64,000 bases of DNA from Bradyrhizobium sp. CB1650 (GCF_029761915.1 NZ_CP121695.1:5795501-5859500), one strand, 5' to 3'; shown: positions 47,201 through 55,470, numbered from the stretch's first letter. Numbers and translations: made by a program. Notes: a model not told the origin generated them from the letters alone.

Positions 47201-50200
47201 CCTCGTGCACGCCCGAGATCACGTAGCCGATGAGGGTCGTGCCGTCATACACGGCATGCGCCGAGGCGAACACGCTGGTCCCATTCACGGTGATGTTCGT
47301 GATCGAGCCGATGGCATCGTCGGTGAAATCATGCGACGCCGAACTGTTGTCGCCGCTCGTGTGCTGGATCTGCAGGAATATGGTGGCGGTGTTGTTCTGA
47401 TTGCCCTGGATCTGCGCGATCGAAACGGTCGCCGACGTCACGTCGTCGTGCTGGGTGGCCGTATAGGCGTTGCTCTGACCGTTGGTCGTGGCGACGTGAG
47501 TGACGAAGTCGATCCGAACATAATCGGGGGCGTGAATATTGCCGTCGCCGTTGCCACTGATGGCGTGGTTGCCGACGCCGATATTGCCGGACTGCCCCTG
47601 CGAGGTGTTGACCGTCTCGACGTTGCTGGTCGAGCCGTTGAAGGCGGTCAGCAGGATGTCATGATCGTCGTTGCCATCGGCGCCGCGATAGATCGCGTTG
47701 CCGGCCTGGAGACTATAGGAGACCGTCTCCGTCGAGACGGGAGCGTTGACCGCCGAGATGCTCGGACCGTCATCGTGGAAGGTGACGTGGGTGCCGAGGT
47801 CGATACTGGCCGTTGCTGTGTCGCCATCGCCGTCGGTGATGGTTGCGACCAGCGTCACCAGATTGGGAAGATGATCGAGGCTGATGCCCTCGTTGAAATC
47901 ACCCGGGGTCAGCTCGTGGACCGCACGAAGCTGCGTCAGGATCACGTCGGCGGAATTGGGATCCACTGACAAGGTGAAGACCTGCGGCCCGCCGACCGCA
48001 GCGGTCGCATCGGTGCCCTCGCGACCCACGACCTTGCCGCCTTCCAGGAACAGAAACACCTTGTTTCCTGTGGCGGAGTCGATCAGGCCGGAATCCACAC
48101 CGCTCGTGCTCGTCGCGCCGGAGGCTGCGAGCGCGTAGGTGATGGTGGCGCCGTCGGCACCCGGGGCCGACGTAAAAGCAGACGCGAACGATATGTGGTC
48201 GGTGGTGGAGCCGGCCGGGCCAGTGTGCGAGCCGTCAACGCCGTTGGTCGCGGCCGTCAGATAGCTCTCGTCGACGCTGAGCGACGGCGCCTCGCCCGAG
48301 GCCTGGATGGTGGGGCCGTCATCGTCGAAGCGGATTTCGGTGGAGATATCGACGGTCTTCGATGCGGTGTCGTTGTCGCCGTCCTTGACAGTCACGGTCA
48401 CCGACAGCGAGCCGGTGCTGAGGAACACGCCCTCATCGTTGCTTGCAGTATTCGGCTGATGCAACGAGACATACTGGACCAGCGACAGCTTGCCGTTGCT
48501 CGCGTCGATCGTGAACGCGAACGCCGCGTCGTCAGCCGACGTGACCTGGTGGTCGCCGTTCGAGTCATAACGGCCGACGACATAGCTGACGCCGCCATAG
48601 GTCTCATTGAACAGGATGATGTGCTGGCCGGCCGTCGTCTGAAGGCCTGAATCGGTGACGCCCGAATTGGCCGTCTGCAAGGCATAGGCTGTCGCACCCG
48701 AGGCGGCCTGACCGTCGCTGCCAAAGTTGGCCGAGACGGTGACGACCGCGCCCCTGCCCTCCGCGAATTGCGGCAGCATGTTGAGATCGGTCCCCTGGTG
48801 GGCGATTGCGTCGAAACGGCTATTGGCCGCAACCTCGTTCGAATCCGGCTGGATGCCCGCGGTTTCGTCGATCACGATTTCGCCGACGGACACGTTGGCA
48901 AGATAGGTGCCCTGATTGTCCGGCGTGCCGGTCTCGCGGAATTCGAGCAGGTTGTCGTGATTGGGGCCGGAGCCGCCCACCACCTGGATCGTGTATTCCT
49001 GCATCTGCCCGGTTGGCGAGATGTCGCCGATCTTGACGCCGCCGAACCAGATCTCGAGATGGGCCGAATTCGGGATCGGCGCACCGGCCTCGAAGCGCAG
49101 ATCATAAGTCTGGCCATTGACCAGGCCGGTGACGACCTGGCTGATCTTCACGTCATGCGGCGAAGCGTCCAGGTCGACCATGAAGCCGCCGGTCGACGAG
49201 TGCATGCCCTGATAGCCATCGCCGACGCGTTCGAGCTGGACGGCACCGCTGCCGCCCTGCCCGGTTTCGCTATTTGCGATGGTCCAGGCACCGGTGGTGC
49301 CGGTCGCGACGCCGCTGCCATTGCCCCACTGGTTGTTCACGTCGAAGTTGTTGCCGAAATCCAAGCCGCCGATCACGGCGGGCGCGCCGACCTGCAGGGT
49401 CGGACCGTCGTCCTGGAACTGGATATGGCTCGAAATATCGACGACCTGCGTGGCGTGATCACCATCACCGTCGGTGACCGTGACCACAGCCTGAATGTGC
49501 TGCAGCGTGGTGGTCGGCTCGTCGAGGTCGCTCGGGGACGATCCCGGGCTCGGGTTCTTCAGCGACAGATATTGCGCAAGGCTGATCCGGCCGTCCTGGC
49601 CGATCTCGATGGCGAATGCCGCCGGATCGGCGGTCGAAACGGAGTTATGGCCGTCGGCGAGGACGCGGCCGACGATCATGCTGACGCCGTTGTAGGTTTC
49701 CAGGCTCAGCAGGATGTGCTTTCCATCCGTGGTCTGAAGGCCGGAATCGGTGTTGTTGCCGCCATCGATCTTCAGCGACAACACGGTCGAGTTGGTCTTG
49801 GCCGGACCATCGGTGCCGAAAGTTGCGACCACGCTCACCACCGAGGCGGAGCTCACCGCAAATCCGATTGCGCCGTTGTCCTTGGTCGGAACGTCGGAAT
49901 CCGAGCCCTTGTTCGTGATCGCGTTGAACGACGTGAGCACGCCGCTCGGCAGGTTTGCGCCAGCGACGTCGTCGGACGCATTGGGATCGCCCGCGTTCTG
50001 AACGCCCGGCGTCTCGTCATGGACGACCGTCACCGCAGTCGGGGTGATGGTGACGGTGGGGCCGGAATCCTCGATCTTGATCAGCGAGCTGTCGTGGCTC
50101 GCCAGCGTGACGGTTTTCGAGTCCGAAGCGACGTCGCCGTCGCCGTCGGTCGCGGTGACGGTCAGGGTGACGCCGAGGCTGGCGTCGCGATCATCGAAGG

Positions 50201-53200
50201 TCAGCGCCGCCGGCTCGTCGCTCGAACCGGTGTTGCCGTGCTGGATCGGCAGATACTGCTCGACGACGATGCGCGGCTCGCCGCTGCTCTGGTCGATCAC
50301 GACGTGCAGGGCGACGTAGTCGCTGACGTTCCCGCCGCCGCCGATGCCGATCTTGCCGACGATCGAGCCGTCGGCTTCCTTGAACAGATAGATCGTGCGC
50401 TGGGCGTCCGTGAGGCCCGCCAGCGGCGAGCCGGCAAGCGCGGTAACGACCAGGTTGGTTTCAACGCCGGTCGAGGAGCCGTTCGAAACCGCGTTGCCGT
50501 GATCATCCTTCAACGTAAAAGTATAGCTGAAGGTGGGCGCAGCCTTGGCGCCGTCGGCGCCGAAGTCGACGTCGGTGGTGAACAAGTCCGCAACCGAGGT
50601 CCCCTTGTCGGATGTCGGCGTCCTGGTGATGCCGATTGCCTTGGTGGGGTCGGCGCTGGTCAAGAACGAAGGAGCGCTGACGCCGCCGACGTCATCGCTG
50701 TCGGCGTTCAAGTCTGACTGGCTCGTGCCGATCGACTCGTCGAGAGTGAGCGGCGACAACGTCACATCGTGATGGTCTTTCTGCGCCTGGTCGACATCGA
50801 CCGTCGGCGTGTCGTCGTTGACCTTCACGGTCAGCGACCCGGTATGGTGGTCGCCGTCCCCGTCAGTCACGGTGAAGCCGATCTTCACGGAAATGTCTTC
50901 TTCCGTGGTGCTGTTGGTCGGATGAACCAGCGGCTCGCTGATCTTGAAGGTGTACGAGCCGTCAGCGGCGACATCGAGCGTGAAGACGACGTTGTGCGAA
51001 TCGTGTCCGGTCGCGGTCAGGATGGTATGACCGCCGCTCGTCGTGGTCGTGTAGTCGAGGGTCTCCTGGCCGGCGAGACCGCTATCGAGCTTGTAGATCG
51101 CCTTGAGACCCGAAGGTGCCGCGAAGGTGACGGTCTTGGTGCCGTCGGCGCCGCTGTTGAACAACGTGTTCGGCCCGCCCGTCAGCGTGTTCAGGCTTGG
51201 AAAAACATCGCCGCTGCCGCCGAAATTCGCCGGGAACAGCGATTGCGCCTCGTCGTCGAGAACGACGAACGGCTTGACGTCATAGGCCTGCGGCACGTCG
51301 TCTTCGAACCTGATGTTGCTCGAAATGTCTGCCGACGCGGTCGCCTGGTCCTGGTCACCATCGGTGACGGTGACGGTCGCGCTCACGACGCCATGCGTTA
51401 GCTGGACGGTTTCGTCCGAGGCGAGCGGATTGGGGTGCTTCAGCGACAGATATTCCGCCGTCGCCACATGGCCGTCGTCGTCGATTGCGATCGCGAAGGC
51501 TGCCGGATCGGACGTCGAGACGTGGTGGTCGCCGTTGGTGTCGACCCGGCCGACGATCACGCCGTTCTCGATCGTGAGATAGATTTCCTTGCCGTCGGTC
51601 GTCTGAATGCCGGAATCGACGGACCCGCTGACACCGTTGAGCGTCAGCGAATACACCACGGAATTGTGCACGGCAGGTCCGTCGGCACCGAAGATGGCAT
51701 GAACATCGAGCGCTTCGTGGCCGCTGATGGCAAAGCCGATCGCACCGTGATCCTTCTCGATCGACGAAAGGTCGGGATCGCTGCCCGTATTGACAACCGA
51801 ATCGAACAGGTGGCGGACCGAGGACGAGGCCGTGTCATCGTCTTCGAACTGAACGCCGGGCGTCTCGTCGAGCACGACCGAGAAGCATTCGTCGACATTG
51901 ACGGTGACCTTCGGGCCGTCATCGCGGAAGGTGATCTCGCCGGAGACGTCAACCGACTTGGTGACGGTGTCGCCATCGGCATCCTTCACGGTCAGCGCAA
52001 TCGAGACGCTGCCCGTCGCGAGCGAGACCGGCTCGTTGTAGCTGTTGAAACCGTTGGCGTCGGTCGCGTGGGTCGGGTGATTGAGCGAGACATACTGAGC
52101 CACCGAAACCTGCCCGGTGGTCGGATCGATCGCGATCGCGAACGCGGCCGGATCGCTGCCGTTGACGACGGTATTGCCGTCGTTGGGCGAGTCGTACCGG
52201 CCGACGATGACGCCGTTCTCGAGGAACAGAAAGATCTCGCGTCCTTCGGTCGTCTGGAGGCCGGAATCGACGCCGCTCTGCGACAGAGTCAGCGCGAACA
52301 GTTTCGACTGGGTGGCATCGGCACCGTCGGCGCCGAAATTGATGCTGGCGGAGACAAGGCCTGAATTCACCGCATAGCCGATCGCGCCATGATCGTGGCT
52401 GACGTCGGGATCGCTGCCCTTATGCGCGACGTTGTTGAACGCCGCCTGGGCCGCGGCCGAGAGGCCGCCATACGTGACGTCGTTGGTGCCGACCTGCTGG
52501 CCCGGCGTCTCGTCGATCGTGACGGAGTTCTCGCCGGGCGTCAGGGTCAGCGTCGGACTGTCGTCGTGAATGACGATCGTCGAGCTGATGTCGATGCTGG
52601 CAGAATCGGAGTCGCCGTCATTGTCCGTGATCGTCGCGGTCAATGTGACCGGGACGCCCGATAGCTGGATCGGCTCGTTGCTGGGAACGTTCGCCTGAGG
52701 CGTGAGCTCGTGCACCGAACGATCGAGCGTCATCGTCACGTGGCCGGACGAATCCACTTCGAGCGTGAAAACGATCGCACCCCCGGCGGCCGTAGCGGCG
52801 TTCGTGCCCTCGCGAGCGACCAGGGTACCGCCTTCGTTGAACAGGAACACCTCGTGCCCGGTCAGAGAATCGACCAGATGCGTGTCGACGCCGCCATCGG
52901 CGACCGACAACGCGTAGGTGATGGTGGCCCCGTCGGCGCCGTCGGCATGCGTAAAGAGGCCGCTGAAGTCCTTCGTGACCGTCGCCGCGAACGACTGCGG
53001 TTGCGCGTGGCTCGGCAGCGCGCTTTCGTCGACTTCGAGGACGGGAAGGACCGGAAGCTGCGGCCCCTCGTCGCCGCCTTCGCCTTGCACTACTCCGATG
53101 GTCGGGCTGTCGTCATGAATGACGATCGATGTGCTGATGTCGATGCTGGCGGAGTCGGAATCGCCGTCATTGTCCGTGATCGTCGCGGTCAACGTGACCG

Positions 53201-54695
53201 GGACGCCCGAAAGCTGGATCGGCTCGTCGCTGGGAACGTTCGTCTCAGGGGTGAGCTCGTGCACTGAGCGCTCGAGCGTCATCGTCACCTGCCCTGACGA
53301 ATCCACTTCAAGCGTGAAAACGATCGCGCCTCCGGCCGCCGTGGTGGCGTTCGTGCCCTCGCGAGCGACGATGATGCCACCTTCGTTGAACAGGAACACC
53401 TCGTGCCCGGTCAGGGAATCGACCAGATGCGTGTCGACACCGCCGTTGGCGACCGACAACGCGTAGGTGATGGTCGCGCCGTCGGCGCCGTCGACATGGG
53501 TGAAGGCGCCGCTGAAGTCTTGCTTGGCCGTAGTCGGGAATGACGGCGTTTGTGCCCCGCCCGGCAGCGCGCTCTCGTCAACTTCAAGGGCGGGAAGGAA
53601 CGGGAGCTGTGGCCCCTCGTCGTTGCCCTCGCCCTGCGCCACGTCGATGCTCGGGCTGTCGTCGTGGATCGTGATATGCGGGCCGAGGTCGAAGTTTCCG
53701 ATCGCCGTGTTGCCGCTGACATCGACCGCCGTCGCCGTCAGCGAGACCAGACCCGAGCCGAGGTGCACAACCTCGTTGGTGTTGGTCGGATCATTCTCAT
53801 GGACGCCGCGCAGATCGGTCATCGTGATGTGACCGGTGCTGTCCACAGTCAGCGTGAAGACGACGAGCTGCTGGCCGTTGACCGTTACGACGCCATCGAC
53901 CTCGGCGGTCCCCTTCTGAACCAGGACGACGCCCTGACCACTGAGCGAGTCGATCAGGTTGGTGTTCGGGTTGTCGACCTTGAGTTCATAGGTCACCGAC
54001 TGCAGACCGGCCGGCGCATTCACCGTGAAGACGACCTGGAAGCTTTGGATGTCGACATTGGCCCCCGGAAGGCCGGTGGTCGAACCAGGTGAGTTCGTGC
54101 CGTTGGACTTGATGAAGCTTTCGTCGACCACGAGTTCGGCCGACCCGGTCACAATGACCGTGGGACCGGGCAGCGGTGTCGTCAGGAATTGCGGATCGCC
54201 GGTCCTGAAATTGCCGAGATCTTCCTGCCCGAGCAGGTCGAGCGGATTACCGGCCTGCAACGGATCTACCGCGGAGCTGGTGAAGTTGGCGCCGCTCCCT
54301 TGCGCGTTGCCGTTGCCATCGCCGGCTGCCGGCAGCACAGACTGGTCGGTGGTGATGGGAAAGAGACTCGCGAACTCCTGCACGTTGACGTCGCGCCCGG
54401 GCGCCAGCTCGATCGACAGCAAATTCTCACCGTCATGCCGTGAGTCGAAGACGGGATCGACCGTGATCGTCGACTTGTTGTCGAACAGAATGATCAGCTT
54501 CTCGCCGACATGGACGAGCGTGATCTTCTCGTTGGCGATTGCCGAGAAATCGAGCTTCACCTTCTGGTCGTACCCGAGATGTACGACCACCGCCTGATCT
54601 GTCAGCGGCTTCGCTAGTGAGAAGGTTCGGACGGGGGTTGAGTTGGTCGGAACAGCGGAACCGGTGGCCTGCGCCACCTGAAATTGAGCATTCAT
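38262..54695 (-). CDS. Giant LapA-like RTX adhesin (5,477 residues)
   Basis: Longest gene of the window. Residues 1-120 form a LapA-type retention module with no signal peptide. PAAG follows at residues 122-125 and fits the LapG cleavage motif. From about 170 onward come many repeats of about 200 residues of the T1SS-143 type, each with VDETPG, FGADG, DSGLQTTDGK and DGDGD...DDGP elements. Two jelly-roll, carbohydrate-binding-like modules are inserted at about 1775-1940 and 2950-3135. Further VCBS/cadherin-like modules (about 3200-4700) are followed by calcium-binding nonapeptides near 5330-5380 and a typical T1SS C-terminus. The ATG has AGGGG 6 nt upstream. Likely role: cell-surface adhesion in biofilm formation or attachment to host roots, exported by 31555-36945 and released by LapG. 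Repeat count is by eye. Confidence 0.93.
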   Translation of the reverse strand: MNAQFQVAQATGSAVPTNSTPVRTFSLAKPLTDQAVVVHLGYDQKVKLDFSAIANEKITLVHVGEKLIILFDNKSTITVDPVFDSRHDGENLLSIELAPGRDVNVQEFASLFPITTDQSVLPAAGDGNGNAQGSGANFTSSAVDPLQAGNPLDLLGQEDLGNFRTGDPQFLTTPLPGPTVIVTGSAELVVDESFIKSNGTNSPGSTTGLPGANVDIQSFQVVFTVNAPAGLQSVTYELKVDNPNTNLIDSLSGQGVVLVQKGTAEVDGVVTVNGQQLVVFTLTVDSTGHITMTDLRGVHENDPTNTNEVVHLGSGLVSLTATAVDVSGNTAIGNFDLGPHITIHDDSPSIDVAQGEGNDEGPQLPFLPALEVDESALPGGAQTPSFPTTAKQDFSGAFTHVDGADGATITYALSVANGGVDTHLVDSLTGHEVFLFNEGGIIVAREGTNATTAAGGAIVFTLEVDSSGQVTMTLERSVHELTPETNVPSDEPIQLSGVPVTLTATITDNDGDSDSASIDISTSIVIHDDSPTIGVVQGEGGDEGPQLPVLPVLEVDESALPSHAQPQSFAATVTKDFSGLFTHADGADGATITYALSVADGGVDTHLVDSLTGHEVFLFNEGGTLVAREGTNAATAAGGAIVFTLEVDSSGHVTMTLDRSVHELTPQANVPSNEPIQLSGVPVTLTATITDNDGDSDSASIDISSTIVIHDDSPTLTLTPGENSVTIDETPGQQVGTNDVTYGGLSAAAQAAFNNVAHKGSDPDVSHDHGAIGYAVNSGLVSASINFGADGADATQSKLFALTLSQSGVDSGLQTTEGREIFLFLENGVIVGRYDSPNDGNTVVNGSDPAAFAIAIDPTTGQVSVAQYVSLNHPTHATDANGFNSYNEPVSLATGSVSIALTVKDADGDTVTKSVDVSGEITFRDDGPKVTVNVDECFSVVLDETPGVQFEDDDTASSSVRHLFDSVVNTGSDPDLSSIEKDHGAIGFAISGHEALDVHAIFGADGPAVHNSVVYSLTLNGVSGSVDSGIQTTDGKEIYLTIENGVIVGRVDTNGDHHVSTSDPAAFAIAIDDDGHVATAEYLSLKHPNPLASDETVQLTHGVVSATVTVTDGDQDQATASADISSNIRFEDDVPQAYDVKPFVVLDDEAQSLFPANFGGSGDVFPSLNTLTGGPNTLFNSGADGTKTVTFAAPSGLKAIYKLDSGLAGQETLDYTTTTSGGHTILTATGHDSHNVVFTLDVAADGSYTFKISEPLVHPTNSTTEEDISVKIGFTVTDGDGDHHTGSLTVKVNDDTPTVDVDQAQKDHHDVTLSPLTLDESIGTSQSDLNADSDDVGGVSAPSFLTSADPTKAIGITRTPTSDKGTSVADLFTTDVDFGADGAKAAPTFSYTFTLKDDHGNAVSNGSSTGVETNLVVTALAGSPLAGLTDAQRTIYLFKEADGSIVGKIGIGGGGNVSDYVALHVVIDQSSGEPRIVVEQYLPIQHGNTGSSDEPAALTFDDRDASLGVTLTVTATDGDGDVASDSKTVTLASHDSSLIKIEDSGPTVTITPTAVTVVHDETPGVQNAGDPNASDDVAGANLPSGVLTSFNAITNKGSDSDVPTKDNGAIGFAVSSASVVSVVATFGTDGPAKTNSTVLSLKIDGGNNTDSGLQTTDGKHILLSLETYNGVSMIVGRVLADGHNSVSTADPAAFAIEIGQDGRISLAQYLSLKNPSPGSSPSDLDEPTTTLQHIQAVVTVTDGDGDHATQVVDISSHIQFQDDGPTLQVGAPAVIGGLDFGNNFDVNNQWGNGSGVATGTTGAWTIANSETGQGGSGAVQLERVGDGYQGMHSSTGGFMVDLDASPHDVKISQVVTGLVNGQTYDLRFEAGAPIPNSAHLEIWFGGVKIGDISPTGQMQEYTIQVVGGSGPNHDNLLEFRETGTPDNQGTYLANVSVGEIVIDETAGIQPDSNEVAANSRFDAIAHQGTDLNMLPQFAEGRGAVVTVSANFGSDGQAASGATAYALQTANSGVTDSGLQTTAGQHIILFNETYGGVSYVVGRYDSNGDHQVTSADDAAFAFTIDASNGKLSLVQYVSLHQPNTASNDEGVFLSTGSLSVTVTVKDGDNDTASKTVDISTEIRFDDDGPTIQASGEAPSLSVDESYLTAATNGVDGSHTGPAGSTTDHISFASAFTSAPGADGATITYALAASGATSTSGVDSGLIDSATGNKVFLFLEGGKVVGREGTDATAAVGGPQVFTLSVDPNSADVILTQLRAVHELTPGDFNEGISLDHLPNLVTLVATITDGDGDTATASIDLGTHVTFHDDGPSISAVNAPVSTETVSYSLQAGNAIYRGADGNDDHDILLTAFNGSTSNVETVNTSQGQSGNIGVGNHAISGNGDGNIHAPDYVRIDFVTHVATTNGQSNAYTATQHDDVTSATVSIAQIQGNQNNTATIFLQIQHTSGDNSSASHDFTDDAIGSITNITVNGTSVFASAHAVYDGTTLIGYVISGVHEGDTIAVTGASAFNRLIVGDYHDFAFPSDSSGQTTTIAGGHEFTLSGVQANVVVPTVFKVIEDETDGVNVAADPNPANDVDPSLVAPPSQLAAAIAANSLIAIGFAESPDTVSGFFTSNSGADAPATVSYALSTSTANGHFTGQDSGLFATAGHAAIHLYTDSSDPSIVWGVANGDLSSGTKVFALTFDSSGHLWVAQFQAVSNPIAGSDAAAFDDAVSIQPGTLFVTGTITDADSDSASVVSPVPVKVTFQDDGPHAVLSASTIVTIDETAGQDAGTDDVANIAAVSGLFAAIPGLPHEIAQGAAPVVSIAGASFGTDGPGAVQFALSLTVINGADSGLDATDGRSVFLYQEGNLIVGREGTAGNSANPNGAVVFAIALDASTGVLTVAEYSALHHNNPLDPNEAGAPLTLSNGLIKATVTITDGDGDSSTASVNIGSQIKFLDDGPSVAGNANLITNGSFEDGHPDLGNGQWSIYHTLPAWTSADIGQPGSDDDVPFEVQTGGVGGVPAQDGNALIELDSDLGSGNLSGADNFNHSGHTNATIQQVVAGTEAGQTYELTFWYAPRPNEGDANSGSLNVLWNGNVVKSIDSTGMTPGVWQQITVFVEGTGPNNVLAFQGAGQENSLGALIDNVSLVAAIVVDEDGLPTGHHDSSPGDIVVPNTDGDNNEATASGLLDIKWGADNADQGADGSTGSFGTLVQDHPGGIGNRSVTFDANNPLASFGGTIGGNLTSHGEAITLSLNGDGTVLTGKTASGRSVFEVSLSDDGSGKFRFVLLDRLDHAIDSNENNINLSFNYKATDSDGDAVTGKFSVVVNDDVPVLTGQSVAGTVNEGDIPASVVNYTETVVNLAPLVEVGPDQPGTWTLTSFASQNVGTLTYNGVQITMASDGHTITGSAGGTTVFTVTLSADGHATFDLFTPIDGNQTAQIDFSNFVTVTDYDGDSVKLGAGEFLINVKSPVSASGSASLTVDESALDLTQADNDLLPGLTTGSNPDGKTETAQSTAVTFTGSDDVTGVAFGSTAGITVTGATGTFAWVLNNTTHQLEGHIGTAGGPLAIVLSIGGTTTGAAGTNVSPTITVTLTDNFPHASGSGDVTVSGITLVATDAGGHHASGNVSVTITDDVPQAVSDLVSDQSGVSLTTTSATGVLHNDSSGADVPAIVVGVGAGNLPGDQGANVDQQVTGSLGKLTLHGDGSYTYVANPNVSGNDVFTYTIKDSDGDLSTTTLTITVTDGRPLASAATDQVDEAGLPDGSNPGVGATTATGHHLTFSDPQNDTVTVSQVNATTVSANGTVVHGTYGDLTINLDGSYSYTLLTNDPNHTSQGTGIDGEHETFTYTVTDSHGNTQSSTLTIDIVDDVPTIGAIVTAPVAESTSTSFANTFVPASTSGSLAITWGADNANPDVGPHDRSVAFDSSLNGVQAGLTSNGDAITYTLSNDNTLLTATATHASITRTIFTVSIDDLANGNYSFNLLDNIDHAAPASGADTNDKALSFGFTATDSDGDTTNSTLTIHVTDDIPVVTGAAQSGDVTEHGLPQVQTTFGKLNIDWNADDRGTSHLEFARDGSNDLIVPTGLTSGGVALDYAVRLAANGVDQELVAFKTGETVDQPVFIVALNGLVNPSFAFQLDQPLDHTGGNGTSLPLTFTVKAIDGDGDSVTQTFTVNVADDTPQAVDDGLLATHAENVSGLNIGTVGGLLANDHFGADGQAVVNPITIGAGDHGGTVTIDGTGNLIYSNTTQNVTNGHTVNDTFIYTIQDGDGDTSTATFTVTLTDTGVSNVATSANLVADEDDLPTGNHDAALGDVASVLTGQVTYVLGADDIGSVTLSTAGDTTTLQTLSGAAVDTVWAGGELIGYVHGTDSSAAANQVFTIAISGVTDSGATYTMTLLQPVKHTVSGTEDNTLPFTVDVHVTDADGSPGSTSFTVVVNDDTPVAANDGPYGVIEDAASNVSGNVLSNDQSGADAPASFVAWGGAADAAAVSALNTYGTLLQNNDGTWSYTLDNSRAATQALTSSDHLSFTLHYTMQDADGDTSPATLTINVTGTNDSATVTTVQLEGPDVTVYEAGLSPNGSAAATDAETTTGSFAISATDGIKEIVVGGITFTLAQIQAFGTTHGTVNTGEGILTLTGYTGTGSSGTVSFSYTLSATIDNDSATPTSPDSVDGTGFNDHVALAVHGIGGTSASDDLVVRIVDDTPTAHDDTYGPTISGPTVISALFNNDVFGADGVDTDNSPVAGQVTVTNGAHGTVTYNNDNTFTYTPTGVYVGDDTFTYTIKDNDGDTSTATVTVHVQTNTTPTGGGSVSLTVNEAALDLVQDASPLPADLHAGVVTGTSPSSRAETAQATTGITFNATGEAITVAFGDPAVSGSGWVAPTVNGLAAGYSLSWSVVGGQLVGTLFQGATNLGAAIYLGLTNTSAAANTSVTPIVTVTLVDQLQNALSPTDVTITGLHVVATDTSGDQVFGIVNVTVKDDVPTAFTPETIYVEDVSHSTLTGQINFAASAGADGVGDVKFNVTEGAAVLDTNGNKVFLNGEQLFYHIVDSHTIQGKSSVANGSDVAFTETLHPGSDTWDFVLNGTLFNGAQFTSSSFTNPGGSNNPVIALHSGDTSHHDLLATANLSDWGNTVNTNNAQFGVDGGNSIGWGETLRFDFVTNASTNGTVLGTSYTDHYDIQSFTAAIDHGGGSNSIFTVRAVNADNDQSFVGDLSGESTVTGITVTVVNNSGGTAPIVTYNGDGTVTLSNMDNGDTFTITAGSHTFDAVEIAGGFGTNTFKVSSPLFTTGNSATPFDISSPVTATDGDGDSTSGSVTVHLSPDASTTQGTSGADSLTTNATITTLLGEDGNDTLTGINQVDTLSGGRGDDTLIGNGGADNLTGGSGNDTFKYNATSDSTVAAHDVISDFTNSDVIDFTAISGITNDAVYSSTTPTSVAAHSIVYFQSGADTHVYANASGATENLPNADMMLVLTGVNASTLNANAIHQ

Positions 54696-54759
54696 TAATT
54701 GCCCCTGCCAAACACTTTGTGCGCTTGAAAAACAGAAAGTAAGCCGAAAAACTTAGGTA

Positions 54760-54774
54760 TTAAGCTATTGTTAA
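54760..54774 (-). promoter_or_regulatory. CtrA box upstream of the giant adhesin
   Basis: TTAAGCTATTGTTAA is an exact TTAA-N7-TTAA match, the binding site of the alphaproteobacterial cell-cycle regulator CtrA. It lies 64 bp upstream of the adhesin ATG, in the 235-bp region shared with the divergent small gene. It could link adhesin expression to the cell cycle. Confidence 0.55.
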
Positions 54775-54930
54775 CTGCATCAGTGGTCAACGAAATCAAC
54801 TAGTTAACGAAGACTTTTTGGTCGACCGTGGTAAATTGGTTGATATGGGCGAACGTGGCCCGAAAAGGCATTAGAAATGAATATCTTGCAGCGAATTGAT
54901 CGGAAAAGTTGCGCAAGCTTAGGAGCGGCA

Positions 54931-55350
54931 ATGAAGGTATTATTGTCCGCCGTCGTCGTAATGCTGTGTGGAATCGCCACTCCGGCATGGACCGAGGATG
55001 CACCCGCTCCGGTCGAACGAACGATCAAATCCGCGCCCAACAAGGACACGCGAATCGGCGTCTACATCAATGTGCTTCCTGATTGCACGTCAGGCCCCCT
55101 GCCGACGATCCGCCTCGTCAATGCTCCCGCGTCCGGAAAGGTGACCGTCAAGTCGGCGAAGGTGAAAGCAACCAACTACAAGTCTTGCCTCGCGCTCGAG
55201 GTGCCGGCCTACGTCGCATTCTACAAATCGCAGCCCGACTTCATCGGCGACGACGTGCTGACGATCGAGGTCAAATATGCCGGCGGTCGAACGGAAATTC
55301 AGAAAATCACGGTCAACGTGACCAGTCCGGGCACGCAGCAGAAGATCTAG
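54931..55350 (+). CDS. Small secreted β-rich protein of unknown function
   Basis: 139 residues from the ATG at 54931 (AGGAG 6 nt upstream); the frame is open to 54877 but a signal peptide begins only here (MKVLLSAVVVMLCGIATPAWTED). The mature part (about 115 residues) is β-rich and has two cysteines (LPDCTSG and YKSCLAL) that may form a disulphide. It ends in an Ig-like pattern (FIGDDVLTIEVKYAGGRTEIQKITVNV). I do not recognise a named family. It diverges from the giant adhesin across a shared promoter region, which suggests co-regulation, perhaps as a periplasmic helper. Confidence 0.75.
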   Translation: MKVLLSAVVVMLCGIATPAWTEDAPAPVERTIKSAPNKDTRIGVYINVLPDCTSGPLPTIRLVNAPASGKVTVKSAKVKATNYKSCLALEVPAYVAFYKSQPDFIGDDVLTIEVKYAGGRTEIQKITVNVTSPGTQQKI

Positions 55351-55440
55351 GTGGGGCCCGAATAGAGTTTGCGCTTCTAGCCGTTCCGAGGGCGCTCGCT
55401 ACGTAAGCGACTGCCGGTGCTGAAACGATCGAGAAAGAAG

Positions 55441-55470
55441 AGCCCGGCCGGGACTGCTCCCCGCCCGGCT
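55441..55470. terminator. Bidirectional terminator-like hairpin
   Basis: AGCCCGGCCGGG and CCCCGCCCGGCT form an imperfect GC-rich stem around ACTGCT, with A-rich sequence on the left. It lies between the convergent small secreted protein gene and the cadherin RTX gene. Confidence 0.55.

Noticed and set aside
43752-47969. 1,405-residue plus-strand open frame inside the giant adhesin gene
   Set aside because: Antisense shadow in a GC-rich gene; extreme Arg content, no domains, and its limits coincide with nothing.
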